In this document: one piece after another, positions 1 to 7,924 of the stretch
Position numbering within the stretch: the first letter of the stretch is position 1
Layout of the letters: every line of letters begins with the position of its first letter
Assembly: GCF_019219075.1 (NCBI RefSeq)
Contig: NZ_JAHUWJ010000029.1
Span: 17,810 to 81,809 of the forward strand
Source: Chitinophaga sp. sic0106
Lineage (GTDB): Bacteria > Bacteroidota > Bacteroidia > Chitinophagales > Chitinophagaceae
DNA: 64,000 nt
Direction of reading: 5' to 3'
Program-made: the position numbers and the translations under genes
The notes under the pieces: model-generated
Databases searched by the model: none
What the model was told of the DNA's origin: nothing
The model's input: the letters and a program-made list of their open reading frames with translations, nothing else

Positions 1-480
1 GCAAAGGATTACCTCGCCTTTGTGCACGACCCTATCTGTAAACAGGCAGTAGCCATTCCATATAATAAGATGAAGCGGGGCATCCGCAAAGGCATACCGG
101 CACCGGCTTTTAGTCTGCCCGATTTGCAGGGTAACCCCGTGTCGCTCAGTCAGTTCGCCGGTAAAGTGGTGCTGCTGCACTTTTGTTCCGACGATGATAA
201 CCTGTTACCCACCCTCGATGAAATTTCAAAATGTTTTCAGAATGATCCCGTTGCCTTTTTGCATATAGGTATGAAACCCTTTGCTGTAAAGGGTGTTGGG
301 ATACAGTTATATCCCGGTGCACAATTTGCCACCATGCAGCAGCAATATAACGTGAACGCATGCCCCACATTAATTGTAATAACCCGCGACGGCAATATTT
401 TCGCAGTGAAGCCGCCAAACCCCGCAGAGGACTACGGTACAGCGCTTACCAATATTATTTACGAGGCATTGCAGCAGTAA
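1..480 (+). CDS. Thioredoxin-like (TlpA/redoxin) protein, 5' end outside the window
   Basis: The reading frame is open from base 1, so only the last 159 codons are visible; a GTG at 22 lies inside the open frame and is probably not the true start. The visible part has the beginning of a redoxin/AhpC-TSA fold (GIPAPAFSLPDLQGNPVSL, then a hydrophobic strand KVVLLHF) and a later cis-proline-type segment (NACPTLIVITRDG). Where TlpA-type proteins carry a CxxC redox pair, this one reads HFCSDDD, with a single cysteine. That suggests it is not a classic disulfide reductase, although one-cysteine peroxiredoxin-like chemistry is possible. Many Bacteroidota proteins of this kind have a long N-terminal DUF4369-like part, which would lie to the left of the window. 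The fold is fairly sure, the function is not. Confidence 0.7.
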   Translation, partial: AKDYLAFVHDPICKQAVAIPYNKMKRGIRKGIPAPAFSLPDLQGNPVSLSQFAGKVVLLHFCSDDDNLLPTLDEISKCFQNDPVAFLHIGMKPFAVKGVGIQLYPGAQFATMQQQYNVNACPTLIVITRDGNIFAVKPPNPAEDYGTALTNIIYEALQQ

Positions 481-720
481 AAAAATATGGATTCCTTCCA
501 ATAAATAGTGGGGCACTGCGTTTATTATGCGGACTCAGTATAACCGAAAGGACGCGACTGTAGCGCATACGCGCTATTTACATGCAGCAAAATTTATAGA
601 ACTACAATTAAATCAAGTTACTAATATTTACATTAAAATATATATATCACAAGCTTGGTTTAATCAGTACAATTCCGTAAATTAAATATTATAACTCATC
701 GTTAAGCCCCTCTATGCCAC

Positions 721-999
721 ATGCCAAAGCGTTATTTTGACCGTTTACAGACCATTGATTACCTAATCAGGATCAAAGGCACCGGGAAGCCCGCTCAGTT
801 AGCCAAGCGGCTTCGTATTTCCGAAAGAACACTCTATGAATTCCTCAAAATGATGAAGGAGTTAGGTGCTCCCATTGAATACGACCGGTACAAGGAAAGC
901 TACTATTACTCGGAAAAAGGTGGATTCAATATCAGGTTCACGAAGAACCTGGTCACCGCGAGTGCAGTACTCCTTACCTTCCTGATCACATTGTGGTAA
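721..999 (+). CDS. Small helix-turn-helix DNA-binding protein
   Basis: A 92-residue protein. Residues 7-60 read as an HTH_11/DeoR-type winged helix: a first helix (RLQTIDYLIRIKGTG), then PAQLAKRLRISERTLYEFLKMMK, which has the helix-turn-recognition-helix spacing, then a wing-like segment GAPIEYDRYKESYYYSEKG. No sensor domain follows; the C-terminus (LVTASAVLLTFLITLW) is hydrophobic and could be a short membrane anchor, which would be odd for a free regulator. Upstream (481-720) is AT-rich and I see no clear promoter. The transcript appears to end at the hairpin beginning at 1124. Proteins of this size and shape are common and uncharacterised in Bacteroidota. Confidence 0.7.
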   Translation: MPKRYFDRLQTIDYLIRIKGTGKPAQLAKRLRISERTLYEFLKMMKELGAPIEYDRYKESYYYSEKGGFNIRFTKNLVTASAVLLTFLITLW

Positions 1000-1123
1000 T
1001 CACGGCCTGATGCTCACTCACTTACGAGTGATGCCGCCGCATTGCACCCCAGGTGCCCAAGATGCCGCAGCCCGACCTTAACCCGCCGGCCGTCAGCATC
1101 TTTTGTTAGATCCATCAAACATT

Positions 1124-1165
1124 GGTGGACAGGGATACTTTTTGTATTCCTGTTCACCTTTTTTT
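1124..1165 (+). terminator. Intrinsic terminator after the HTH gene
   Basis: A 15-base-pair stem (left arm 1124-1138, right arm 1144-1158, two G-U pairs, five-T loop) is followed directly by seven T residues. It is placed to end the transcript of the gene at 721-999. Confidence 0.8.
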
Positions 1166-1436
1166 GTTAATTCCTGTTCCGTTAACATTGAGTAAACAAT
1201 TGACACTTTTATTATCGCCAATTTTATAGCCGGAAGAGTCCTAAAGCAATGTGCCAATGACAACTAATAACAGCCATCAGTGATCGATGAAACAACGAAT
1301 TTTTTTTCATAACGCGGTTTAGATTAGATTTTTAATACTACGCAGGTTTCTATCGAGTCACCTGCTACTTTTTTAGTCCGGTAAAGCAACCGCACCGGTT
1401 TGTGCTTCGTAATAAAAAAAATAATACATCAACTGT
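1166..1436. other. Intergenic region before the LytTR gene
   Basis: Together with 1000-1123 this is about 440 bases without a gene. Apart from the terminator at 1124-1165 I see only a moderately AT-rich stretch; a TTGACA-like hexamer near 1200 is not backed by a Bacteroidota -7 box. Confidence 0.4.
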
Positions 1437-2138
1437 ATGATGTTAAATTGCCTCATCCTTGGTGACATACCCAACGGATTCCAAAACCTGAAAAGGTTTA
1501 TCAATGATACCTCCTTTACTTTCCTGGCCAAACACTGCCAGAGCTTCGACGTGGCCATGCCACTCCTCGATACCGAAACCATTCACCTCATCTTCGCCGG
1601 TACCCCACCGCCAAAACCGGAAACGCTATTCACAGAAGAACAGCATAGCATGACCGTACTAGTATTATCGTACCCGGACAACAATCCCTACCCGTTCTAT
1701 GTTTGTCACGAAGAGGTACTGTTTCCCCACCTTACCTACGAAGCTTTTTATAATCTCGTTTACCGACTATATAATATCATCAACATGGAAGGACAACAAA
1801 CAATTCCCCCAAGAACAACCGATCACTTCATGATCCGCTGTGAAAACCACTTTGAGAAAGTAAAATATGCAGACCTGCGCTACCTGGAAGTAATGGACGA
1901 TCACATTCTCCTCCATACAAAAGACCAGAAAATAGCCACAAAAGAAAAGCTGGACTGGATCATGGCTCAACTGCCACTGAGCGAGTTTATGCACGTACAC
2001 CGCTGGTACGTAGTCGGATTTCACCACATCGATCAGCTCGAGGCCGATCACCTGTTCATCGGCTCCGTAAGGATTCCGGTATCCAAAAATATACAGCCGG
2101 AAATTGAAAAACGGTATAAAAAACGCTGGACAAACTAA
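1437..2138 (+). CDS. LytTR-family response regulator with a degenerate receiver
   Basis: A 233-residue protein. Residues 130-230 form a LytTR DNA-binding domain: FMIRCENHFEKVKYADLRYLEV, then DHILLHTKDQKIATKEKL, then FMHVHRWYVVGFHHIDQL (the usual motif is F-xRxHRSYxVN). The first 115 residues have the length of a receiver domain (LNCLILGDIPNGFQNLKRFI at the start) but lack the acidic pair and a convincing phosphorylatable aspartate, so phosphorylation is doubtful. No histidine kinase lies next to it. The gene converges on the hydrolase gene at 2135-2845, and the two stop codons overlap in the same four bases (CTAA). LytTR regulators usually act with a membrane kinase of the His_kinase family encoded next door; its absence here is unusual but not rare. 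Confidence 0.85.
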   Translation: MMLNCLILGDIPNGFQNLKRFINDTSFTFLAKHCQSFDVAMPLLDTETIHLIFAGTPPPKPETLFTEEQHSMTVLVLSYPDNNPYPFYVCHEEVLFPHLTYEAFYNLVYRLYNIINMEGQQTIPPRTTDHFMIRCENHFEKVKYADLRYLEVMDDHILLHTKDQKIATKEKLDWIMAQLPLSEFMHVHRWYVVGFHHIDQLEADHLFIGSVRIPVSKNIQPEIEKRYKKRWTN

Positions 2139-2845
2139 TGCGAAAAGCCGGCAATCAACTTACCGGCAACACCCGCCGCATCCTCATCGTAAGTATGCCC
2201 GCCAGGTAAAACCAATTTCCTGTAATGCGAAATCGTTAGGTCTGAAAGATTAAAATCTTTCTCTCCTTCCCCAAATACCAATAACAACGGCCTGGAAATC
2301 TTATTGATCTCCGCAGGCACACTCATGCCCTTATTGCCGCCCTTACCCATCATATCCGATAAATGTACCTCCAGATCAGTCACCTTACTGGGAGATAAAA
2401 GCACCACCTCCTGCACCTCCGCCGCCATAGCCGCCGGTAAGTGAGTGTAAATAAACGGCATTACATCCGCCCCCATCGAATAACCGATCAAAATAATTCC
2501 ATGATGCGTATTCCACTGCGCCTGGTAAAACCTGACCAGGTTAGCCACATCCCCAGCCGCCTGCACAGGCGTCTTTTTGTTCCAGAAATACTTTAACGCA
2601 TTCAACGCTACCACAGGATAACTACGCCGCTGGAACTCATCTATCACATTCGCAGAAAATTTCTTCATCCCACCATCACCGGTGATATAAAATATTAAGG
2701 GAGATGTAGAGCCCGCCGGTGGCGCTTTTGCCAATACGGGTAAGTTACCTGGCACCGATTGCGCCCCCGCTGAAAATACCCCGGAAAGCAATAGCAACGC
2801 CATAAACGTGATAGTAATAAACCTGCTTGTCATAAAATTTTCCAT
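2135..2845 (-). CDS. VirJ/AcvB-like periplasmic alpha/beta hydrolase (putative lysyl-phosphatidylglycerol hydrolase)
   Basis: A 236-residue protein with a signal peptide (residues 1-28: FITITFMALLLLSGVFSAGA). An alpha/beta-hydrolase fold follows: the nucleophile elbow GYSMGAD, an acidic segment LLVFGEGEKDF and a late histidine in GGHTYDED form a plausible Ser-Asp-His triad. The start of the fold, LIFYITGDGGMKKFSANV, is typical of the VirJ family, whose AcvB member in Agrobacterium is reported to cleave lysyl-phosphatidylglycerol in the periplasm. The gene lies 63 bases downstream of mprF on the same strand, as acvB follows lpiA in Alphaproteobacteria, which supports the same role. The substrate assignment is inferred from family and neighbour. 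Confidence 0.8.
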   Translation of the reverse strand: MENFMTSRFITITFMALLLLSGVFSAGAQSVPGNLPVLAKAPPAGSTSPLIFYITGDGGMKKFSANVIDEFQRRSYPVVALNALKYFWNKKTPVQAAGDVANLVRFYQAQWNTHHGIILIGYSMGADVMPFIYTHLPAAMAAEVQEVVLLSPSKVTDLEVHLSDMMGKGGNKGMSVPAEINKISRPLLLVFGEGEKDFNLSDLTISHYRKLVLPGGHTYDEDAAGVAGKLIAGFSH

Positions 2846-2908
2846 TCATCAAAGGAACAAAGTCCCCCTCGCATTGTTCATGCCAAAAAAACAAGCCTCA
2901 TCAACGCA

Positions 2909-5494
2909 CTACGGCTGCATCACCTTATTCAGCGCCACCGGCAACTGTAGCAGGTCAAAGTCGTGCTCATACACCAGGTACTTATTGGTCCACTCCGTAG
3001 CATATTTACCCTTAAACTCACGCAACCCCTGGTAATGCCGGAAGAAACGCAGCTTTTCATATGCGTACTTCACCATTTTTTCAGCGGTATTCTGAGGCTG
3101 ACTAATACCAGACATCGGTACCATGCCCAGGTTCAGCGTTTCCAGCCCCTTGGCCTGGGCCTCCTGGATCAGCGCAATAATCAACGCATCCATTACCCCA
3201 CCCGGTGCGTCGGAACGCTTACGGATCAAATCATAGGTGCAGGCACCAGGCGTATAATCAGGGATGATATTTAAAAATGCCACCACCTCACCTTCGGCAT
3301 CGGTAACTGTAAACACATCCTGAAGACGGATTTCCGCGGTATCAAAAAGCCCCTGTGAAAAAGTCATTTCCTTTACTTCGTATTGTGCCAGCCACTCGTC
3401 GCTCACCGACTTCAGATCAGCCAGCAGCTGGTCCGTTTGTGGCGCCGTGTGCAACTGCGTAGTATAGCCTTTATTGGCCAAACTGTTTAAGCCGTTACGG
3501 AGCGATTTCTTGTCCTTACCACTCAAGGTGAAATCACGCAAGTCCATAATGGCTTCTTGCCCAATCAGCATTTTCTTCTTCTTAAGATGATTAAAATAGT
3601 AAGTACTATCCTCATCTACCCGGTAAAAAGCAGGACGCAGCCCCATCTTCTTGCATTGCTCCTCAAATTCACTCAGCAAACCTTCCTTATTCAATTCACT
3701 GCAAACCGGTTCCTCCAGCACAATTGCAAAACTGCTGGCTACCCGGTACGCCACAAATCCTTCATAGGTATCAGATACAAACAGCAGCTTGTCGCTCCCC
3801 ACCTTAAAATAATCCATAGGCGAATTGCCATACTGACTCAGGTAGAAACGCGCTTTCTCCATAGCACTGTTACTATGTTTCGTTACTTTCAGATAGGGTC
3901 GTATGACGGTATAGAAAAGGAACGCCCACGCACCTACGCCCAGCACCCGTATGGCCGACATAAACTCCTTCCCGAACCGCGTTACCGGCACCAGCCCGTC
4001 ATCATCCAGCAGCATAAAGCCATGGAATGCATGGCGCAGCGATTGCAGCCAGGTGAACTCCCTGCCAAAATGTTTCACATTCAGAAAATAAAATCCTACT
4101 GATCCAAACAGCAACACCACCCCAAAAGTGGCAATGGCCGTTACCACGCCAATATTCACCAGCTGTGGATTACTTTTTACACGGTATTGCCTGGCCGTAA
4201 CAATCAATATAACGCTGGTCACAAGCGCCAGGGTGGCCTCCTCATAATCGAGTGCCTTACTGATATGCCCTATCACCGATAACAGGGAAACCGACAACGC
4301 CACTATCCACGCACTCCGCAAACCACGGAACAGGAAGGTGGCCGTCACCAGCAACACCAGCCCGAGAAATACCACCAGCAGGTTGGAAGCATGTATGGAA
4401 TCACCGGGAATAAGCGCACGCAGCATATGCATACGTGAAGCTAAAGGCGGCGTTAACACCGAAAAAATATTTACCATCCCCAGTAAGAAAATCAATATCG
4501 GAGGTAATATGCGCAGTACGAGATCTTTCCCCTTCAGGGCAAAGGCAAACATACCGGCAATCAGTGGCAGCCAGAATTCAAATAAGCGGAACAATAAGGT
4601 GATTTCCAGCGCCTGCAACGACGTATAGCCGTAATTGGTAAGCAGGTAGGCAAGCGATAACTCTATAGCTCCCAGCCCACGCAGGAATGGAGAGATGATC
4701 AGGAAAATGGTAGCCACAATGTAGCCTACACAGGCCGCCTCCATACTGGGCGTAGCTCCTACTGCCAGCATGCTGAGGTACAAATGTGCAATGCCCGCCA
4801 CCTCAATCAGCACAGAAGCCAATATGGTTTTGGTGAAGGCCGGCATCTGCAACTGAAAAGTAAAAATCTCATCAATCTGATGTGCCGCACCAGGAAAGTA
4901 TTTCGTAAGCAGGCGGTATAAACGCCCCTTGTGCTGCATGGAACGTACAAACAGTACCACGCCTCCCAGCAGCAAACAAATAGTTACCAGCCCCCACGCC
5001 GCGTCCCGCATGGAACCGGCATGCAGCATCGCATATAACACAACAGGGATGCCTACCACAAAAACAGATAGTATACCCACAAAACCGTAGATGCCGGAGG
5101 CCTGATGAATTTGTTGTTTGTGCAGCTGTTCCTTTTTAAGGCTCTGCGGAAGATAAGCCAGTGAACTGATGCCTCCGGCTGGCAGGAATACAGACAACAG
5201 GTTGCGCTTCAGAAAAAGCTCCGTGCTTTTTATCAGGTTCAGTTTTGCACCAATTGATTTAAAACTGTAGACGTACATCGCCGCCTGAAAAAGTATATAG
5301 GCTGCCGTTATGACTACACCCAGGAGCACCCATTGACGGTCGGCCCGTTCTATAGCTGGTATCAAAGCTTTGAGCTCATGGCGCTCCGCCCGGAAGAAAT
5401 AAATTGCCAGGAGTATGAACAGTACTGCCAATAGTTCTTTCCAATGTAATTTTCGTAGAAATGCAGGTATATTAAATTTGTTTCCGCCAGACAT
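2909..5494 (-). CDS. mprF: Bifunctional lysylphosphatidylglycerol flippase/synthetase MprF
   Basis: An 861-residue membrane protein of the usual MprF length. Residues 15-520 contain about 12-14 hydrophobic segments (flippase part, including the LPG_synthase_TM signature around LFLKRNLLSVFLPAGGIS). Residues 540-850 form the cytoplasmic DUF2156 aminoacyl-transferase part, with YFKVGSDKLLFVSDTYEGF, FLNIIPDYTPGACTYDLIR and a C-terminal LREFKGKYATEWTNKYLVYE block typical of the family. It transfers lysine (or possibly alanine or arginine) from aminoacyl-tRNA to phosphatidylglycerol and flips the product, which lowers membrane negative charge and protects against cationic peptides. A -7 box sits 31 bases before the start. 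The downstream hydrolase probably tunes product level. Confidence 0.93.
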   Translation of the reverse strand: MSGGNKFNIPAFLRKLHWKELLAVLFILLAIYFFRAERHELKALIPAIERADRQWVLLGVVITAAYILFQAAMYVYSFKSIGAKLNLIKSTELFLKRNLLSVFLPAGGISSLAYLPQSLKKEQLHKQQIHQASGIYGFVGILSVFVVGIPVVLYAMLHAGSMRDAAWGLVTICLLLGGVVLFVRSMQHKGRLYRLLTKYFPGAAHQIDEIFTFQLQMPAFTKTILASVLIEVAGIAHLYLSMLAVGATPSMEAACVGYIVATIFLIISPFLRGLGAIELSLAYLLTNYGYTSLQALEITLLFRLFEFWLPLIAGMFAFALKGKDLVLRILPPILIFLLGMVNIFSVLTPPLASRMHMLRALIPGDSIHASNLLVVFLGLVLLVTATFLFRGLRSAWIVALSVSLLSVIGHISKALDYEEATLALVTSVILIVTARQYRVKSNPQLVNIGVVTAIATFGVVLLFGSVGFYFLNVKHFGREFTWLQSLRHAFHGFMLLDDDGLVPVTRFGKEFMSAIRVLGVGAWAFLFYTVIRPYLKVTKHSNSAMEKARFYLSQYGNSPMDYFKVGSDKLLFVSDTYEGFVAYRVASSFAIVLEEPVCSELNKEGLLSEFEEQCKKMGLRPAFYRVDEDSTYYFNHLKKKKMLIGQEAIMDLRDFTLSGKDKKSLRNGLNSLANKGYTTQLHTAPQTDQLLADLKSVSDEWLAQYEVKEMTFSQGLFDTAEIRLQDVFTVTDAEGEVVAFLNIIPDYTPGACTYDLIRKRSDAPGGVMDALIIALIQEAQAKGLETLNLGMVPMSGISQPQNTAEKMVKYAYEKLRFFRHYQGLREFKGKYATEWTNKYLVYEHDFDLLQLPVALNKVMQP

Positions 5495-5524
5495 AGCTGT
5501 ATGCTTCAGTGTATTTTATAACTG

Positions 5525-5532
5525 CAAAGTTA
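5525..5532 (-). promoter_or_regulatory. Bacteroidota -7 box (TAACTTTG) of mprF
   Basis: Read on the minus strand the octamer TAACTTTG matches TAnnTTTG exactly and ends about 30 bases before the mprF start. No convincing -33 TTTG is seen at the usual distance. Confidence 0.55.
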
Positions 5533-5588
5533 GGTCTTGTTATGCTGCGCCAGCCGCTACCGGTGTACTTTAAGGGGATTTTAATTTC

Positions 5589-7133
5589 TTATAACCTATT
5601 GATAATGATTACTTTTTCAACGTGAATGATTTGACTGTCTTCTCCTATGAACTGCAGGAAGTAGGTGCCGGCGGATAATCCGGACGGTACATTTATTTCG
5701 TAGTAGTTGCGGTTTTGCAACGGCTGCGGGAAGGCGGTATAGCCAGCCCGGCGGCCCGGTACATCAATAAGCGCCATCGCTTTAATATGTAATGCGCCTG
5801 AATAATATACATGCAACACCGTACCAGCCCTGACAGGATTTGGCCACACCCTGATCTGCCCGTCTACAAATTTGCCTTTCACAAGGCGTATCGGACTGTA
5901 AAAGAAGGAACCATCAGTCATGATCACTTTCAGGCGATAGAGCAAGCTTTGTTCTGTGTCCTGTATGTCCAGGGAGTCGTACCCCACAGATACATAGCTG
6001 ATGCCGTTTGGACTTTTGGTAACCACAAATCCAACTGAATCGAAGTTGGCGGCATCTAACAATTTCCGCTCAATGGAAAATCCGCGCAGAAAATATTCCC
6101 GGCTGGTAGCCCAACGCAATGTGATGGAGTCAGAAGCAATATCATTCCTGAAAGCATCAAAAAATTGCAGGGTAGTTTTGCTGGGGCTGTTAAGGATTTC
6201 GGCCACCATACTGGTAAAAAATGCACTGTTGCCCTGGAGTTGAAAGCTACGGGTATTGAAAGCGGCATCTGCATCCGGCGCACTGGTGGTGTAGGTACTG
6301 GGCGACACTGGCGCGGACCTGGTACGGGAAGTATCCCAGTTACTGCCATTGAAGTAGGCCACGTAGCTGCTGTTGCGGTTAGCTTCAAAATCGGGCCCTT
6401 CGTCTGACAATTTATGCACCAGCGTTATACCCATCTGCGTATTGGTTGTTAGCGGATCTATTTGCCAGGTCTTATTTACGGTAGTGCCAAACAAGTTCCG
6501 GCCTTGTGTGAGCTGTGCCAGCACACTATCGCTCACGGCTGTACGAACAGTGCTGGTGCCCGACTGCATGCTTACCACGGCAGGCGTATAGGAATCAGGC
6601 CGGGTGCCTACCGGGAAAACAATCAGGCCATTGGCGGGTTGTATATTGGAGCGATAAAGGAAACCACTGCCAAAACGGCCCCCGGTAATAATGAAATTAC
6701 TATCGGAGTAATTGGTGATGATGCCGGGTGTATGATGTCCTACCACCAGGTTCCAGCCGTTAAGAAAAATACTCCCTTTTCGCAGGTCCAGCTCATGGCT
6801 GATCTTGAGATCGTTGAGATCGTCGAGCACCAGTCCGGGCGAATTAAATACGCGCAGGTTTGGAAAAATAGTGCCTGCGTTTTGTGTCACATTAAAGCCT
6901 CCGCTCACATATTGATACACCACGCCAGGATTTGATCTGCCTGGTTGTATAAACTGAAACCAGCCACCGGTGCCGCTCAGGCCGTCGTTACTTTCATCAA
7001 GGATGGAGGCTCCTGTGTTATTGCGCCACCTTAATCCGTAGAAGTTGAGCACAGAACCGGGCATGGAGAGGATGTTGCCTTCATGCGTCATATCACCAAA
7101 CACAGCCACTGTATCCTGGCCAAACAGGGCCAT
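5589..7133 (-). CDS. Secreted surface protein with a T9SS type A sorting domain
   Basis: From the first ATG this is 514 residues. The last 85 residues (from IRVWPNPVRAGTVLHVYY to EKVIIINRL) form a type IX secretion C-terminal sorting domain. The middle (residues 20-330) is beta-rich and resembles hemagglutinin/filament-like surface proteins of Bacteroidota; no enzyme motif was found. Residues about 325-425 read like a fibronectin-III-like module (DSITLRWATSREYFLRGFSIERK). No signal peptide follows this ATG, yet a T9SS substrate needs one. The same frame stays open upstream and encodes a good Sec leader (KYILTFLLTCCCKLLLAQS), so the true start is probably a non-ATG codon at 7244, overlapping the stop of the preceding gene. 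The last gene of a three-gene surface-protein operon. Confidence 0.85.
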   Translation of the reverse strand: MALFGQDTVAVFGDMTHEGNILSMPGSVLNFYGLRWRNNTGASILDESNDGLSGTGGWFQFIQPGRSNPGVVYQYVSGGFNVTQNAGTIFPNLRVFNSPGLVLDDLNDLKISHELDLRKGSIFLNGWNLVVGHHTPGIITNYSDSNFIITGGRFGSGFLYRSNIQPANGLIVFPVGTRPDSYTPAVVSMQSGTSTVRTAVSDSVLAQLTQGRNLFGTTVNKTWQIDPLTTNTQMGITLVHKLSDEGPDFEANRNSSYVAYFNGSNWDTSRTRSAPVSPSTYTTSAPDADAAFNTRSFQLQGNSAFFTSMVAEILNSPSKTTLQFFDAFRNDIASDSITLRWATSREYFLRGFSIERKLLDAANFDSVGFVVTKSPNGISYVSVGYDSLDIQDTEQSLLYRLKVIMTDGSFFYSPIRLVKGKFVDGQIRVWPNPVRAGTVLHVYYSGALHIKAMALIDVPGRRAGYTAFPQPLQNRNYYEINVPSGLSAGTYFLQFIGEDSQIIHVEKVIIINRL

Positions 7134-7239
7134 ATGGCCGCCGGGATGCAGCCATGTGCCTGATTGTGCCAGCAGCAGTTTGCAGCAGCAGGTAAGCAGG
7201 AATGTTAATATGTATTTACGTATATGCGTAAACGTGTGT

Positions 7240-7890
7240 TTAATACCCGGTGATCGTGAAATAGATTTTATGCGATGTTTGAGCGTCCATTCCCACGCTG
7301 TTACCTAATCCGAGAATTCCCGGATCTCCCAACACAACCGCAAACGTGATGCGGGTGGTGGTAATACCCAGTATGCCTACAAAAGGGACGGTGTTAGGAG
7401 TAGTGCCTCCCCTGGCAGTGGCTTGTACACTGAGTATTCTGGTATAAAAGCCTGCAGGCAGGTTGATAAACGGAAAGCCGGTACTGATATTACTGATGGA
7501 GTCGGTAATCACTTTAATAGGCTGGGTGATTACCGAGGTGGTAGGTGTGGCGGTGGTCGCATTTGCCAGGCTGTAAAACGTAGGCGACGTAAGGTTAGGC
7601 GCCGTCAGTTTTTGCCATGTTGATCCCACGCGTACGTATAAACTGGTGTCTGTAGTATTAAAAACAATCATGCCGGCAGGCGCAGTATTCAAAGGCGTTG
7701 CAGCCAGTGCTGTTCCTGGCACGCGTGTGAGTAGCAAACCTTGTTTGCTGGAGTTTAGTTCCAGTACGGCGGCCTTGCTGGTCACGGAGGTGCCCAGGTC
7801 GCCCAGCCGGAGCTGTTGTGCATGTACACTGTTAAAAAGAAATACCAGCATGCATACCAGCAGCCATCTTTTGATACAGGCTATTTGCAT
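7240..7890 (-). CDS. Secreted surface protein sharing the N-terminal module of its neighbour
   Basis: A 216-residue protein with a signal peptide (residues 1-24, WLLVCMLVFLFNSVHAQ). Residues 25-95 (LRLGDLGTSVTSKAAVLELN, QGLLLTRVP, LNTAPAGMIVFNTTDTSLYV, STWQKL) are clearly related to the start of the protein encoded at 7925-9583 (KVGDNPGTINKASVLELESG, QGLLLPRIA, LNTAPDGMIIYFIGNQSLLV). This module is frequent at the N-terminus of Bacteroidota surface proteins that resemble phage tail fibres. The rest (residues 100-216) is beta-rich without a recognised motif. It lies 34 bases downstream of its paralogue and its stop overlaps the probable ATT start of the next gene, so the three genes look co-transcribed. 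Function unknown; an exported structural or adhesive role is a guess. Confidence 0.75.
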   Translation of the reverse strand: MQIACIKRWLLVCMLVFLFNSVHAQQLRLGDLGTSVTSKAAVLELNSSKQGLLLTRVPGTALAATPLNTAPAGMIVFNTTDTSLYVRVGSTWQKLTAPNLTSPTFYSLANATTATPTTSVITQPIKVITDSISNISTGFPFINLPAGFYTRILSVQATARGGTTPNTVPFVGILGITTTRITFAVVLGDPGILGLGNSVGMDAQTSHKIYFTITGY

Positions 7891-7924
7891 ATGCCAAACG
7901 ATTTGGTGATCGGATAAATGCCGG

